A stretch of 64,000 bases of DNA. It comes from Thermus sp. CCB_US3_UF1 (GTDB taxonomy: Bacteria > Deinococcota > Deinococci > Deinococcales > Thermaceae). The position numbers were made by a program, and so were the translations under genes. Shown here one piece after another: positions 44,704-53,053 of this stretch (position 1 is its first letter; every line of letters starts with the position of its first letter). Where the stretch lies: assembly GCF_000236585.1 (NCBI RefSeq), contig NC_017278.1, positions 930,001 to 994,000 on the forward strand, written 5' to 3'. Below the pieces are notes generated by a model. The model made no database searches. It saw only the letters and a program-made list of their open reading frames with translations, and had not been told where the DNA came from.

Positions 44704-45303
44704 GTGACGGAGAAGAACCTCGCCCGCTTCTATCAGGCCGCCCAGGAAACCTGGAGCCAGCTCCCTCCCCAGGCCCGCTTCCGCCCCCTTGAGGACGGCA
44801 AGGTCCTGGCCCGCTACGCCTCCTTGATGGAGGGCTGGACCGAGGAGGTGGTCCAGGGGTTTTACGACACCCTCTTCGCCCACCCCGCCACCAAAAGGGT
44901 CTTCCGGGAAGGGGAGCGCCCGGAGCGGGAGAAGACCTTGAGGGACTGGTACCTGCGCACCCTAAGGGGCCCCTTCAACGGCCAGTACTTTGCCTGGCAG
45001 GCCCTGGTGGGCCTGGTGCACGTGCGCCGGGGGGTGACCAACGGCATGATGGCCGCCATGTGGAACTGGCTGACGGGGACCGTGGCCCAGAAGGCCCGGG
45101 AAACCCTCCCGGCGGAGGAGGCCCGGGCCCTGGAGGACGCCTGGCGCCGCCTGGCCTTCACCGTCATGGCCCTCATCGCTGAGGAGTACCTGGAGGCCTA
45201 CCTCGAGGCCCTGGCCCTCACCTGGGGGGAGGACCCCCGGGTCTTCCTGGAAAGGGCCCAGGAGGCCGCGGCCCGGCTTCTGGCCCAGCTTACCCCCTCC
45301 TAG
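44704..45303 (+). CDS. Protoglobin-like haem protein
   Basis: A 199-residue, all-helical globin with protoglobin/globin-sensor features: an N-terminal extension before helix [28 protein letters not shown], and a probable proximal His in [14 protein letters not shown]. No signalling domain is attached, as in archaeal protoglobins. It could bind O2, NO or CO, as carrier, detoxifier or sensor. The GTG start is supported by a good leaderless promoter. Divergent from a quinone oxidoreductase with overlapping promoters, which hints at shared redox control. Confidence 0.75.
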   Translation: MTEKNLARFYQAAQETWSQLPPQARFRPLEDGKVLARYASLMEGWTEEVVQGFYDTLFAHPATKRVFREGERPEREKTLRDWYLRTLRGPFNGQYFAWQALVGLVHVRRGVTNGMMAAMWNWLTGTVAQKARETLPAEEARALEDAWRRLAFTVMALIAEEYLEAYLEALALTWGEDPRVFLERAQEAAARLLAQLTPS

Positions 45304-46106
45304 CCCTTCACCGACCCCGCCAGGAGCCCCCGCAGGAAGTACCGCCCCAGGAAGATGTAGACCAAAAGGGTGGGCAGGGCGGCCAGGATGGCCCCGGCCA
45401 TGGGCAGGTTCCACTTCACCGCCTCCCCTCCCGCCAGCTGGGCCAGGGCCACGGTGATGGGCTGGCTTTCGGGACGGGTAAGGGTGACGGCGAAGAGGAA
45501 CTCGTTCCAGATCTGCGTGAACTGCCAGATGGCCACCACCACGAAGGCGGGGGCGGAAAGGGGCAGGATCACGTGGCGGAAAACCCCAAAGAACCCGGCC
45601 CCATCCATGCGGGCGGCCTCCACCAGCTCGTCGGGGATTTCCGAGTAGTAGTTCTTGAAAATCAGGGTCACGATGGGGATGCCGTAGACCACGTGCACCA
45701 GGACCAGCCCCCCCAGGGTTCCGTAGAGGCCGATGGCCTTCACGAACTGGAAAAGGGGGATGAGGACGCTCTGGTAGGGGATGAACATCCCGAAGAGCAT
45801 GAAGGCGAAGAGGAGGTCCGAACCGCGGAAGGGCCACTTGGCCAGCACATAGCCGTTTAGGGCCCCCACCAGGGCGGAAAGCAGGGTGGCGGAGAGGGCC
45901 AGCACCAAGGAGTTTTGGAACTTGGGCCGGAAGGCTTCCCAGGCGATGCGGAAGCTCTCCCAGTAGACGGGGTCAGGCCAGCGCCAGACGGTATCCAGGG
46001 TGATCTTGGCGGGCTCCTTGAGGGCGGTGAGGACCACCAGGTAGACGGGCAGGAGGAAGAAGCCCGTCATGAGGAGCAAAAAGGCGTAGAGGAAAATCCG
46101 TCCCAT
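45300..46106 (-). CDS. Sugar ABC transporter permease (MalG type)
   Basis: A 268-residue inner-membrane permease with six membrane segments and the coupling motif [26 protein letters not shown]. It is the second permease of the glucose-type transporter formed with 46106-47215 and the binding protein at 47270. Starts as ATGA overlap with the other permease. The ATPase of the system is not in the window, as is usual where one shared MsmK/UgpC-like ATPase serves several sugar importers. Confidence 0.92.
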   Translation of the reverse strand: MGRIFLYAFLLLMTGFFLLPVYLVVLTALKEPAKITLDTVWRWPDPVYWESFRIAWEAFRPKFQNSLVLALSATLLSALVGALNGYVLAKWPFRGSDLLFAFMLFGMFIPYQSVLIPLFQFVKAIGLYGTLGGLVLVHVVYGIPIVTLIFKNYYSEIPDELVEAARMDGAGFFGVFRHVILPLSAPAFVVVAIWQFTQIWNEFLFAVTLTRPESQPITVALAQLAGGEAVKWNLPMAGAILAALPTLLVYIFLGRYFLRGLLAGSVKG

Positions 46107-47215
46107 CAGCGCCGCACCTCCTTCCTCAGCTGGCTCGCCAGGTAGGGGATGACCACCCCCGCCACCAGGAGGAGGAGGAGGATGCCGATGGCGGCCCCCT
46201 TGGCGAACTGGTTCCCCCGGAAGGCCAGGAGGTACATGTAGATGGCCGGAACGTCGGTGGGGGCATAGTCCAGCCCGGCCATGGCGAAGATGAGGTCAAA
46301 GATCTTCAGGGCAATGTGCCCCAAGACGATCATGGCCGAGAGGGTGATGGGGGCCAAGAGGGGGAGGATCACATGGCGGTAGGTCTGCCAGGGGCTGGCC
46401 CCGTCTACCTTGGCCGCCTCCAAGACCTCCACCGGGATCCCCCTGAGCCCCGCCAGGTAAAGGGCCATGGTGTACCCGGACATCTGCCACACCGCCGCCA
46501 GGATCACCCCCACCAGGGCCAGGCTGAACCCGTGGGGCTCGGGGTAGGGGAGGAGGTGGACGCGGCTGCCCACGGTCAGGGCCCAGAGGAGGAGGACCCC
46601 TCCGGAAAGGAGGGCCCAGAAGCGCCGCCTTTTTTCCCCTTCCCGGTGGGCCCGCCAGGCCACGTAGAGGAGGACAAGCCCCACCACCCAAGCGGTGTAG
46701 AGGGGCAGGCGGTTCCAGTCAAAGACCAGGACCTGCTCCCGGGTGGTGAGCCAGGGGAAGGCCAGGGGGGGTAGGCCCAAAAGGGTGGGAAGGACGTTCA
46801 CCCCTCCTTGGGGCTGGAGGAGCCAGCGCCAGATGGTGCCCGTGACGACGAAGGAGAGAGCCATGGGGAAGAGGAAGACCGTGCGGAAAAACCCCTCCCC
46901 CCTGGGGCCTTGGTCCAGGGCCACCGCCAGGAGGAGGCCTAGGCCCAGGCTTCCCGCCATGAAGAAGAGGGTGAAGAAGACCAGGTTGATGACGCTTTGG
47001 CGGAAGCGGGTCTCCACGAAGCCGGTGAAGAGCTCCCGGTAGTTTTCCAAGCCCACAAACTGGAGTTCCGGCCTAAGGGCTAAGGCCTGGGCGGGATTTT
47101 TCCCCCAGTCGGTAAAGGAGACCCAAAGGTTCTGCCCGATGAACCCGTAGACGAAGATCCCCACCGCCACCAAGGAGGGGAGGAGGACCAAAAGGGCCGT
47201 GATGCGGTCGCGCAT
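46106..47215 (-). CDS. Sugar ABC transporter permease (MalF type)
   Basis: A 369-residue permease with about seven or eight membrane segments; longer than most MalF-type permeases because of a soluble/membrane insertion around residues 150-230. Coupling motif: [31 protein letters not shown] 47215 ([15 protein letters not shown]) is preferred to an upstream in-frame start. Cotranscribed with the glucose-binding protein and MalG-type permease. Confidence 0.91.
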   Translation of the reverse strand: MRDRITALLVLLPSLVAVGIFVYGFIGQNLWVSFTDWGKNPAQALALRPELQFVGLENYRELFTGFVETRFRQSVINLVFFTLFFMAGSLGLGLLLAVALDQGPRGEGFFRTVFLFPMALSFVVTGTIWRWLLQPQGGVNVLPTLLGLPPLAFPWLTTREQVLVFDWNRLPLYTAWVVGLVLLYVAWRAHREGEKRRRFWALLSGGVLLLWALTVGSRVHLLPYPEPHGFSLALVGVILAAVWQMSGYTMALYLAGLRGIPVEVLEAAKVDGASPWQTYRHVILPLLAPITLSAMIVLGHIALKIFDLIFAMAGLDYAPTDVPAIYMYLLAFRGNQFAKGAAIGILLLLLVAGVVIPYLASQLRKEVRR

Positions 47216-47220
47216 GCTGC

Positions 47221-47262
47221 CTCGGGGAAAACCCCGTGGGGGTAAAGCCCCCACGGGGCCGA
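47221..47262 (-). terminator. Hairpin between binding protein and permease genes
   Basis: CCCCGTGGGGGTAAAGCCCC CACGGGG (47231-47258 region) forms a strong stem: CCCCGTGGGG pairs with CCCCACGGGG. It lies just after the binding-protein stop. No T-run follows on the minus strand, so it is more likely an mRNA 3'-end stabiliser or processing stop than a terminator. Confidence 0.5.
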
Positions 47263-47269
47263 AGGGGCC

Positions 47270-48505
47270 TTACCGGCCCAGGCCCACCTGGTTGGCGATG
47301 GCCTGGGCGGCGTTGGCCGCCGCCTGCGGGTTTTTGCTCTGCAGGAAGATTTCCATCACCGTGCCGAACTGGCTCATGAAGCTCTCGGGGGCCACCGCCC
47401 CGTGGACCAGGGAGCCCACGATGCGGTTGGACTTCCAGTCCTTCATGGCCGACTGGCCGTAGGCGTTGTACTTGGCCGGGTCGGAGTCCAGCCGGGCGGC
47501 GATGGAACCCTTGAGGGGGTTGAAGGTGTCCTGCCCCTCCTTGGAGCCCACCAGCCGGAGCCAGTTGAGGGTGTTCTGGCGGTTCTTGGCCCCCTTGGGC
47601 AGGCCGAAGGAGTCGGAGAGCATCATGAAGATCCCCGAGGTGCCGGGGGAGGGAGCCCAGGCGAAGTCGGTGCCGGGGCGGAGCTTCAGGGTGGTGGCCA
47701 TGTAGCCCGCGGCCCAGTCCCCCATGATGTTGAAGGCCGCCTGGCCCTGGACCACCCGGTCCACGGCCTGCTGCCAGGAGAGGCCAGCGGCGTCCTTATT
47801 GGCGCAGTCCAGCACCTTGCCGAAGGTTTCCCACACCGCCACCGCCTTGGGGTCGGTGAACTTCAGCTTCCCGTTCCAGAGGTTGTTCCAGCCGTCCGCC
47901 CCCAGGAGGGCCAGGGCCACGCTCTCCCAGAGGTGCTGCTGGGTCCAGTTCTCCCCTAGGGCCAAGGGGGCCTGCAGGCCCTTGCGCTTGAGGGTTTCGC
48001 AGGTGGAGAGGAACTCGGCCCAGGTGCGGGGCGGGTTCACCCCCCATTCCCGCAGCTTGGCGGGGATGTACCACATGACGTTGGAGCGGTGGATGTTCAC
48101 CGGCACGCTCCAGATCCCGCCCTTGTAGGAGATCAGGTCAATGAGCCCCTTGGGGAAGGCCTGGAGCCACCCCTCCTGGCGGAAGAGGCCCGTGAGGTCC
48201 TCCATCCTGTCGGCCACCACCCAGGTACCGATGAGCTCCATGCCCGCATGCACCTGGAAGCTATCGGGGGGGTCACCGCCCAGCATCCTGGTCTTGAGCA
48301 CCGCCTTGGCGTTCACCCCGGCGCCCCCGGTGACCGTGGCGTTGATGACCTCCACGTTGGGGTAGCGTTGCTTGTAGAGCCGGATGAGGGCCTCGAGGGC
48401 CGGCCCCTCGTCCCCCGCCCACCAGGAGAAGATCTCCAGCTTGCCCGTCTGGGCCAGGGCGCTAAGCCCCAATACCATGCCGATCGCCCAAAGCCACTTC
48501 CTCAT
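47270..48505 (-). CDS. Glucose/mannose-type ABC substrate-binding protein
   Basis: A 411-residue periplasmic sugar-binding protein with a signal peptide ([19 protein letters not shown]). The mature sequence, from [21 protein letters not shown] through [16 protein letters not shown] to the end [10 protein letters not shown], is very close to what I recall of the T. thermophilus glucose-binding protein of known structure. It binds glucose or related sugars and feeds the MalF/G-type permeases that follow. GGAGGT precedes the ATG. Its start lies inside the end of the ROK regulator gene. Confidence 0.93.
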   Translation of the reverse strand: MRKWLWAIGMVLGLSALAQTGKLEIFSWWAGDEGPALEALIRLYKQRYPNVEVINATVTGGAGVNAKAVLKTRMLGGDPPDSFQVHAGMELIGTWVVADRMEDLTGLFRQEGWLQAFPKGLIDLISYKGGIWSVPVNIHRSNVMWYIPAKLREWGVNPPRTWAEFLSTCETLKRKGLQAPLALGENWTQQHLWESVALALLGADGWNNLWNGKLKFTDPKAVAVWETFGKVLDCANKDAAGLSWQQAVDRVVQGQAAFNIMGDWAAGYMATTLKLRPGTDFAWAPSPGTSGIFMMLSDSFGLPKGAKNRQNTLNWLRLVGSKEGQDTFNPLKGSIAARLDSDPAKYNAYGQSAMKDWKSNRIVGSLVHGAVAPESFMSQFGTVMEIFLQSKNPQAAANAAQAIANQVGLGR

Positions 48506-49655
48506 ACCTACCTCCATTGCGACGTGGGCTTTCCGCCCACAGGCCGCCCAGCTCAAAGAAGCGGGCCAGAAACAGGCTGGCCCCTCCTACCGCCGCCGCC
48601 AGATGCCCGTAGGCCGAGGGGTGCACCGGGAGGGAGCGGTGGGTGGGCAAAAAGGCGTGGGCCTCGAGGGCCTGGCGTAGGGGTTCTTCCAAGAGGGGGA
48701 AGAGCTCTGCGGCCTTCCCCCCCACCACCACCCGGGCCGGGTCGTAGGCCACGGCCAGGTTGGCCACGAACCGCCCCAGGGCCTCGCCCAGTTGGCGGAT
48801 GACCTGTAGGGCCAAGGGGTCGCCCTCCCGGGCCAGGGCGTGCAGGGCGTCCCAGTCCCCTGCCTTCCCCCCCAGGGCCTGGTAGCGGGCCAGGAGGGAC
48901 CCCAGGCCCAGCTCCCGCTCCAGGCACCCCCGGCGCCCGCAGGCGCAAAGGGTTTCCCCGCTCCCCAGCCAGTGGCCCACCTCCCCCGCCGCCCCCCCGG
49001 TTCCCCGCAGGAGGCGGCCTTCGGCCACCACCCCCACCCCCAGGCCCGTGCTGAGAACCAGGTAGGCCAGGTTGGCCTCACCGTGGAAGAACACCTCGGA
49101 GAGGGCCGAGGCCTTGGCGTCGTTTTCCGGCAGGACGGGGAAGGGCAGGGGGGCAAGGAAGGGCTTTAGGTCCAGGTCCTCCCAGCCCAGATTGGGGGCC
49201 TTGAGCAGGCGTAGCCCCACCACCACCCCGGGCAGGGTGAAGCCCAGCCCCAAGGCCCCTTGGGCCCGGGGGAGGACCTCCTGCCAAAGCCGTTCCAGGC
49301 GCTCCTTGGGCCCGGCTTGGGGGGCGTGGCGCCACTCCAGGGTCCAAAGCACCTCCCCCCGCCAGTCCAGGGCCAGGAGGACCGTACCCTCCACCCCCAC
49401 CTCGGCCCCCAGGGCGAAGCGGGCTCGAGGGCGCAGGTGGAGGAGGGTGCCGGGGCGGCCCACAGGGGGTGAGGTGAAGGCCCCCTCTTCCAGGAGGCCT
49501 TCCTGCAAAAGCTCGTCCACCAGGCGGCTCACCGCGCTCTTGGCCAGGCCGGTAAGGCGGGAAAGCTCCGCCCGGGTGAGGGGGCCCCGCCGCAGGTGGC
49601 CCAGGATGGCCCGGCGGTTGAGCCTGCGGATTTCCTGCGTATCCCCCTTGCGCAC
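48462..49655 (-). CDS. ROK-family transcriptional regulator
   Basis: A 397-residue repressor-type ROK protein. An N-terminal winged helix ([27 protein letters not shown], about residues 24-50) is followed by a sugar-kinase-like domain with the ROK zinc cluster [10 protein letters not shown] and [28 protein letters not shown]. It probably senses glucose or a derivative and controls the downstream ABC genes. The last 15 codons overlap the binding-protein gene by 44 bases, unusually far; a frameshift near the 3' end cannot be excluded. GTG 49655 has GGAGGTG immediately before it. Confidence 0.88.
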   Translation of the reverse strand: MRKGDTQEIRRLNRRAILGHLRRGPLTRAELSRLTGLAKSAVSRLVDELLQEGLLEEGAFTSPPVGRPGTLLHLRPRARFALGAEVGVEGTVLLALDWRGEVLWTLEWRHAPQAGPKERLERLWQEVLPRAQGALGLGFTLPGVVVGLRLLKAPNLGWEDLDLKPFLAPLPFPVLPENDAKASALSEVFFHGEANLAYLVLSTGLGVGVVAEGRLLRGTGGAAGEVGHWLGSGETLCACGRRGCLERELGLGSLLARYQALGGKAGDWDALHALAREGDPLALQVIRQLGEALGRFVANLAVAYDPARVVVGGKAAELFPLLEEPLRQALEAHAFLPTHRSLPVHPSAYGHLAAAVGGASLFLARFFELGGLWAESPRRNGGRYEEVALGDRHGIGA

Positions 49656-49663
49656 CCCACCTC

Positions 49664-49686
49664 CTTAGTTCGTTCTCAGGACTAAG
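49664..49686. promoter_or_regulatory. Inverted-repeat operator at the ROK promoter
   Basis: CTTAGT (49664-49669) and ACTAAG (49681-49686) are perfect inverted arms around 11 bases. The repeat covers the end of the -10 box and the expected transcription start of the ROK gene, so binding there would block transcription. The TTAGT/ACTAA half-sites resemble ROK-type operators, suggesting autoregulation of the whole sugar operon. Confidence 0.65.
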
Positions 49687-49713
49687 TAAATCACCCACCG
49701 GGTTTCCCGTCAA
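49685..49713 (-). promoter_or_regulatory. Promoter of the ROK and glucose ABC operon
   Basis: Minus strand: TTGACG (49713-49708), 17 bases, TTTACT (49690-49685), then the operator and an RBS (GGAGGTG) next to GTG 49655. Confidence 0.65.
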
Positions 49714-49717
49714 GCCC

Positions 49718-49746
49718 TTGCCTTTTGCCAAGCTTGGCCTTAGCCT
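49718..49746 (+). promoter_or_regulatory. Promoter of the vitamin B12 import operon
   Basis: TTGCCT (49718-49723), 17 bases, TAGCCT (49741-49746). RNA would start near 49753, about 35 bases before the riboswitch. It is back to back with the ROK promoter, only 4 bases separating the two -35 boxes. Confidence 0.6.
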
Positions 49747-49786
49747 CCTCTTAAGGCCCGCTAGGGCCCTAAAGCCAGGTCCCGTT

Positions 49787-49920
49787 GCCCTGGTGCCTGG
49801 GCGCGTAGTCCAGGCTTAAAGTGGGGAAGTCCGGTGCAAGTCCGGCGCTGTCCCGCAACGGTAACCGGCCCCGCACCATGCCTTCCGCCGCAGGCCGGAA
49901 GCCCGAATACCTGCCAGGGC
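49787..49920 (+). ncRNA. Cobalamin riboswitch
   Basis: The closing stem P1 is GCCCTGG (49787-49793) with CCAGGGC (49914-49920). The conserved core lies at 49818-49865 and includes AAAGTGGGGAAGTCCGGTG and GTCCCGCAACGGTAA. The B12 box AAGCCCGAATACCTGCC is at 49899-49915. It controls btuFCD, the vitamin B12 importer directly downstream. Adenosylcobalamin or another cobalamin binding should reduce expression. Confidence 0.94.
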
Positions 49921-49992
49921 CGCCCGCCATGCCCCATGGGCGGGCACCTCACGCGGATGGGGGGAGCGATGGGGGTGCACCCGCGGTATGCG

Positions 49993-50020
49993 CCCCTGCC
50001 GTTTTCCCGGCAGGGGTTTT
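49993..50020 (+). terminator. Terminator of the cobalamin riboswitch
   Basis: CCCCTGCCG (49993-50001) pairs perfectly with CGGCAGGGG (50008-50016), loop of 6, followed by TTTT. It stands between the aptamer and the btuF RBS (AGGGAGGT, 50055-50062), which suggests transcriptional control. A second hairpin (GCCCGCC/GGCGGGC, about 49922-49945) may be the competing structure. The whole 411-base gap from 49656 to 50066 is thus regulatory. Confidence 0.75.
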
Positions 50021-50066
50021 CCCTACCTCCCCCGGGCCTGGCCCTAGCGGCCTTAGGGAGGTAGGC

Positions 50067-50921
50067 ATGAAAAGGGTACTGGCTCTCTTGGCGGTTTTCT
50101 TGGCCTTGGCTTGGGCTTTCCCCCTTACCCTCACCGACGACCTGGGGCGCACGGTGACCCTGAAGGCCCCCCCCAAGCGGGTGGTTTCCATGCTCCCCTC
50201 GGTGACGGAAACCCTTTGCGCCCTGGGGGCTTGCGACCGCCTGGTGGCCACCGACGACTACTCCGACTGGCCCGAAAGGGTGAAGGCCCTGCCCAAGGCC
50301 GGGGGGCTTTACAACCCCAACCCCGAGCTCATCGTTTCCTTGAAGCCCGATCTGGTGCTGGTTTCCAAGTATGGCCGCCTCTACGAGACCCTGGAGCGGG
50401 CGGGGCTTGCGGTCTACGCGGTGCGCACCGAGACCTACGAGGACATCTTCCGCACCACCCGCACCCTGGGCCGGCTCCTGGGGATGGAGGCCCAGGCGGA
50501 GCGCCTGGTGGCCCAGATCCAGCGGGAGGTCTACGGGGAGGAGTCCCGGGCCGCCCAGGCCAAGGCCCGTCCCCGGGTGTACTACGAGATCGATCCCACC
50601 CCCTACACCGTGGGGCCGGAGAGCTTCATCGGGGTGCTCATCGCCAAGGCCCGGGGGGTGAACATCGTTCCCAAGGAGCTGGGCCTTTTCCCCAAGATCG
50701 CCCCCGAGTTCGTGGTGGAGAAGAACCCCGAGGTCATCGTGGCCACCTACCCCAACGCCCAGGAAACCCTCCGCACCCGCCCGGGCTGGAGCCGGGTGAG
50801 CGCGGTGCAAAGGGGGCGGATCTGCGTCTTCACCGGAGGCCAGGACAGCCTCCTCTCCCGCCCCGGCCCCCGGGTGGCCCAGGGGCTTAGGCTTCTGGTG
50901 GACTGCTTCCACGGACGGTAG
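50067..50921 (+). CDS. btuF: Vitamin B12 ABC transporter binding protein
   Basis: A 284-residue BtuF/FepB-type binding protein with signal peptide (MKRVLALLAVFLALAWA). Recognised by LTDDLGRTVTLKAPPKRVVSMLPSVTETLCALG and DLVLVSKYGRLYETLERAGL. This class binds cobalamin or siderophores; the cobalamin riboswitch in front makes B12 the likely ligand. The frame extends upstream into the riboswitch but ATG 50067 has a good RBS and starts the signal peptide. Confidence 0.92.
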   Translation: MKRVLALLAVFLALAWAFPLTLTDDLGRTVTLKAPPKRVVSMLPSVTETLCALGACDRLVATDDYSDWPERVKALPKAGGLYNPNPELIVSLKPDLVLVSKYGRLYETLERAGLAVYAVRTETYEDIFRTTRTLGRLLGMEAQAERLVAQIQREVYGEESRAAQAKARPRVYYEIDPTPYTVGPESFIGVLIAKARGVNIVPKELGLFPKIAPEFVVEKNPEVIVATYPNAQETLRTRPGWSRVSAVQRGRICVFTGGQDSLLSRPGPRVAQGLRLLVDCFHGR

Positions 50922-50924
50922 GCC

Positions 50925-51953
50925 ATGACCCAGGCCCTTCCCCTGGCCCTGAGGCGGAGCCTGGTCTTCGCCTGGCTCCTCCTCCTCCTGGGCCTGGCCC
51001 TGGTCCTAGGGGTGGCCTTGGGGGCGGTGAGCCTCCCCCCCCAGGAGGTGCTCCGGGCCCTTCTGGGCCAGGGGGAAAACCCCATCGTCACCGAGATGCG
51101 CCTGCCCCGGGTCCTGGGGGGGATGCTGGTGGGGGCGGCCTTGGGGGTGGCGGGGGCGGCTTTCCAGGGCCTCTTCCGCAACCCCCTGGCCGACCCTTAC
51201 CTCATGGGTTCGGCCGCAGGGGCGGCCTTCGCCGTGGCCCTCCTGGCGGCCCTCCTGGGTGGGCTTTCCCCCGCTTTTGCCCAGCACGCCGTCTTCCAGT
51301 CCCTGCCCCTTTCCGCCACCCTTTTCGGTTTCCTTGGGGCCCTTCTGGCCACGCTTCTCACCCTCCTCCTGGCTGGGGGTGTGGCCAGGACGGGGGAGCT
51401 GGTCCTGGCGGGGGTGGTGGTGGGGAGCGTTCTCACCGGGGCCACCACCTACCTGATGCTGCAGGACGCGGACCGGGTGCGGGCCGTCTTCGCCTACACC
51501 CTGGGCAACCTGGCCTTCGTGGGCTGGCCGGGGGTCAAGGCCTTGGCCTTCTTCCTGGCCTTGGCCCTGCCTTGCCTTTTCCTCCTGGGCCGGGTCCTCA
51601 ACGCCCTCCAGCTGGGGGAGGAGACGGCCAAGAGCCTGGGGCTTCCCCTGGAGGCCCTGAAGCTTCTGCTCCTCATGGCCTCGAGCCTCCTCACCGCGGC
51701 GGCCGTGGCCCAGGCGGGGATCATCGGCTTCGTGGGCCTGGTCACCCCCCACGTCCTGAGGCGGCTTCTGGGGGAGGACTACCGCCTCCTCCTGCCCGCC
51801 AGCGCCCTGGGGGGGGCGGTCCTCCTCTCCCTGGCCGACCTCCTGGCCCGCACCCTCACCCGGCCCGCGGAGCTCCCCGTGGGGGTGGTGACCACCCTGC
51901 TGGGCGGGCCCTTCTTCCTCTACCTGATGTGGAGGCGGCGTGGCCGGGCTTGA
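50925..51953 (+). CDS. btuC: Vitamin B12 ABC transporter permease
   Basis: A 342-residue FecCD-family permease with about ten membrane helices. Recognised by RLPRVLGGMLVGAALGVAGAAFQGLFRNPLADPYLMGSAAGA and IIGFVGLVTPHVLRRLLGEDYRLLLP, the standard BtuC/FecC blocks. Lies 3 bases after btuF and overlaps the ATPase gene by 14 bases. Confidence 0.94.
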   Translation: MTQALPLALRRSLVFAWLLLLLGLALVLGVALGAVSLPPQEVLRALLGQGENPIVTEMRLPRVLGGMLVGAALGVAGAAFQGLFRNPLADPYLMGSAAGAAFAVALLAALLGGLSPAFAQHAVFQSLPLSATLFGFLGALLATLLTLLLAGGVARTGELVLAGVVVGSVLTGATTYLMLQDADRVRAVFAYTLGNLAFVGWPGVKALAFFLALALPCLFLLGRVLNALQLGEETAKSLGLPLEALKLLLLMASSLLTAAAVAQAGIIGFVGLVTPHVLRRLLGEDYRLLLPASALGGAVLLSLADLLARTLTRPAELPVGVVTTLLGGPFFLYLMWRRRGRA

Positions 51954-52692
51954 GGCCAAGGGCATCTGGGGCCCCTTCGCCCTCTTGGGGGTGGACCTGG
52001 CCCTAAGGCCAGGGGAGTGGCTGGCCCTCCTTGGCCCCAACGGCTCGGGCAAGAGCACCCTGCTTCGGGTGATGGCGGGCCTCCTCCGGCCCAAGGCGGG
52101 GGAGGTCTTCCTGGAGGGCCGTACCCTTCGGGCCTACGGGAGCTACCGCCGGGGCCAGCTTCTCGCCTACCTGCCCCAAAGCGGCCCCTACCCGGAAGGC
52201 CTCCTGGTGGAGGAGGTGGTGCGCCTAGGCCGGCTTCCCCACCTAGGGCTTTGGGGGCGGGAGACCCGGGAGGACCGGGAGGCCGTGGCCTGGGCCCTGG
52301 AGGTGACGGGGACCCTTTCCTTCCGCCACCGCCCCCTCGGCACCCTTTCCGGGGGGGAGCGCCAACGGGTCCTCCTGGCCCGGGCCCTGGCGGCCAGGCC
52401 CCGCTACCTCCTCCTGGACGAGCCCACCACCTTCTTGGACCTCGAGCACCAAGGGGAGGTGGTGGCCCTGCTCCAGGGCCTGGCCCGGCTGGGGGTGGGG
52501 GTGCTCTCCGTCCTCCACGACCCCAACCAGGCGGCCCTGGCCCACCGGGTGGCGGTCCTGAAAGGGGGAAGGCTTCTTGCCGAGGGGGGGCCTGGGGAGG
52601 TGCTCAGCGAGGCCTTTTTGAAAAGCCTCTACGGCCCCCGGGTTCGGGTGGCCCACCTGGAGGGGAGGCCCCATGTCTACCTGGACGGATAG
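51940..52692 (+). CDS. btuD: Vitamin B12 ABC transporter ATPase
   Basis: A 250-residue ATPase of the FepC/BtuD type: Walker A GPNGSGKST, LPQSGPYPEG (Q loop), signature LSGGERQRVLLARAL, Walker B YLLLDEPTTFLD, and switch His in VLHDPNQA. The GTG start at 51940 overlaps the permease gene. Completes the B12 importer. Confidence 0.93.
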   Translation: MAGLEAKGIWGPFALLGVDLALRPGEWLALLGPNGSGKSTLLRVMAGLLRPKAGEVFLEGRTLRAYGSYRRGQLLAYLPQSGPYPEGLLVEEVVRLGRLPHLGLWGRETREDREAVAWALEVTGTLSFRHRPLGTLSGGERQRVLLARALAARPRYLLLDEPTTFLDLEHQGEVVALLQGLARLGVGVLSVLHDPNQAALAHRVAVLKGGRLLAEGGPGEVLSEAFLKSLYGPRVRVAHLEGRPHVYLDG

Positions 52693-53014
52693 GGCCCGGC
52701 TTTACGTGCGGGGCCGGGCCTTTTTGCTGGACTTGGGGGAAGAGGTGGAGTTCTACACGGAAAGCGGCCCAAGGCGGGCCCGCTACTTCCTGGTGGGGCG
52801 GATCTCCCCCCCGGAGCGCCTCCGCCTGGGCCTTCCCCGGGAGGGGGTGCTCCACTACCCCCTGGCGGTGGACCCCTTGGCCTTTGAGTGGGAGGGGGAG
52901 ACCCTGGTCCTGCCAGGCTTGCGGGTCTACCTGGGGGGGCCGCCCCCCTTTGTGGAAACCCCCTATTACGCCTGGCGCTGGCCCCGCTTGACGGAGGGGG
53001 GGGCGGAGGGGTAG
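52673..53014 (+). CDS. Small protein of unknown function downstream of btuD
   Basis: A 113-residue soluble protein beginning within btuD (20-base overlap), so probably the fourth gene of the riboswitch-controlled operon. It is rich in beta-type segments (RARLYVRGRAFLLDLGEEVEFYTES) and aromatic residues near the end. No family recognised. Its place in the operon makes a role in cobalamin uptake or use worth testing but the sequence itself does not show one. Confidence 0.55.
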   Translation: MSTWTDRARLYVRGRAFLLDLGEEVEFYTESGPRRARYFLVGRISPPERLRLGLPREGVLHYPLAVDPLAFEWEGETLVLPGLRVYLGGPPPFVETPYYAWRWPRLTEGGAEG

Positions 53015-53017
53015 GGT
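52988..53017 (+). promoter_or_regulatory. Promoter of the SDR gene
   Basis: TTGACG (52988-52993), 18 bases, TAGGGT (53012-53017), within and just after the end of the preceding gene. The start point falls in the palindrome that follows. Confidence 0.6.
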
Positions 53018-53022
53018 GCCCT

Positions 53023-53039
53023 TACCGACCGTTCGGTCG
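53023..53039. promoter_or_regulatory. TetR-type palindromic operator
   Basis: CGACCG-TT-CGGTCG (53026-53039) is a perfect 6-bp inverted repeat. Read from 53023 the site is TACCGACCGTTCGGTC, which agrees with the binding consensus I remember for the T. thermophilus TetR regulator PfmR of phenylacetate and fatty-acid metabolism. It covers the expected transcription start of the SDR gene, so it should repress it. Confidence 0.65.
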
Positions 53040-53053
53040 TGAGGAGGTGCGCG

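Noticed and set aside
53026-53039. The palindrome as a restriction or recombination site
   Set aside because: It sits exactly at the expected start of transcription and fits a TetR-type operator better.
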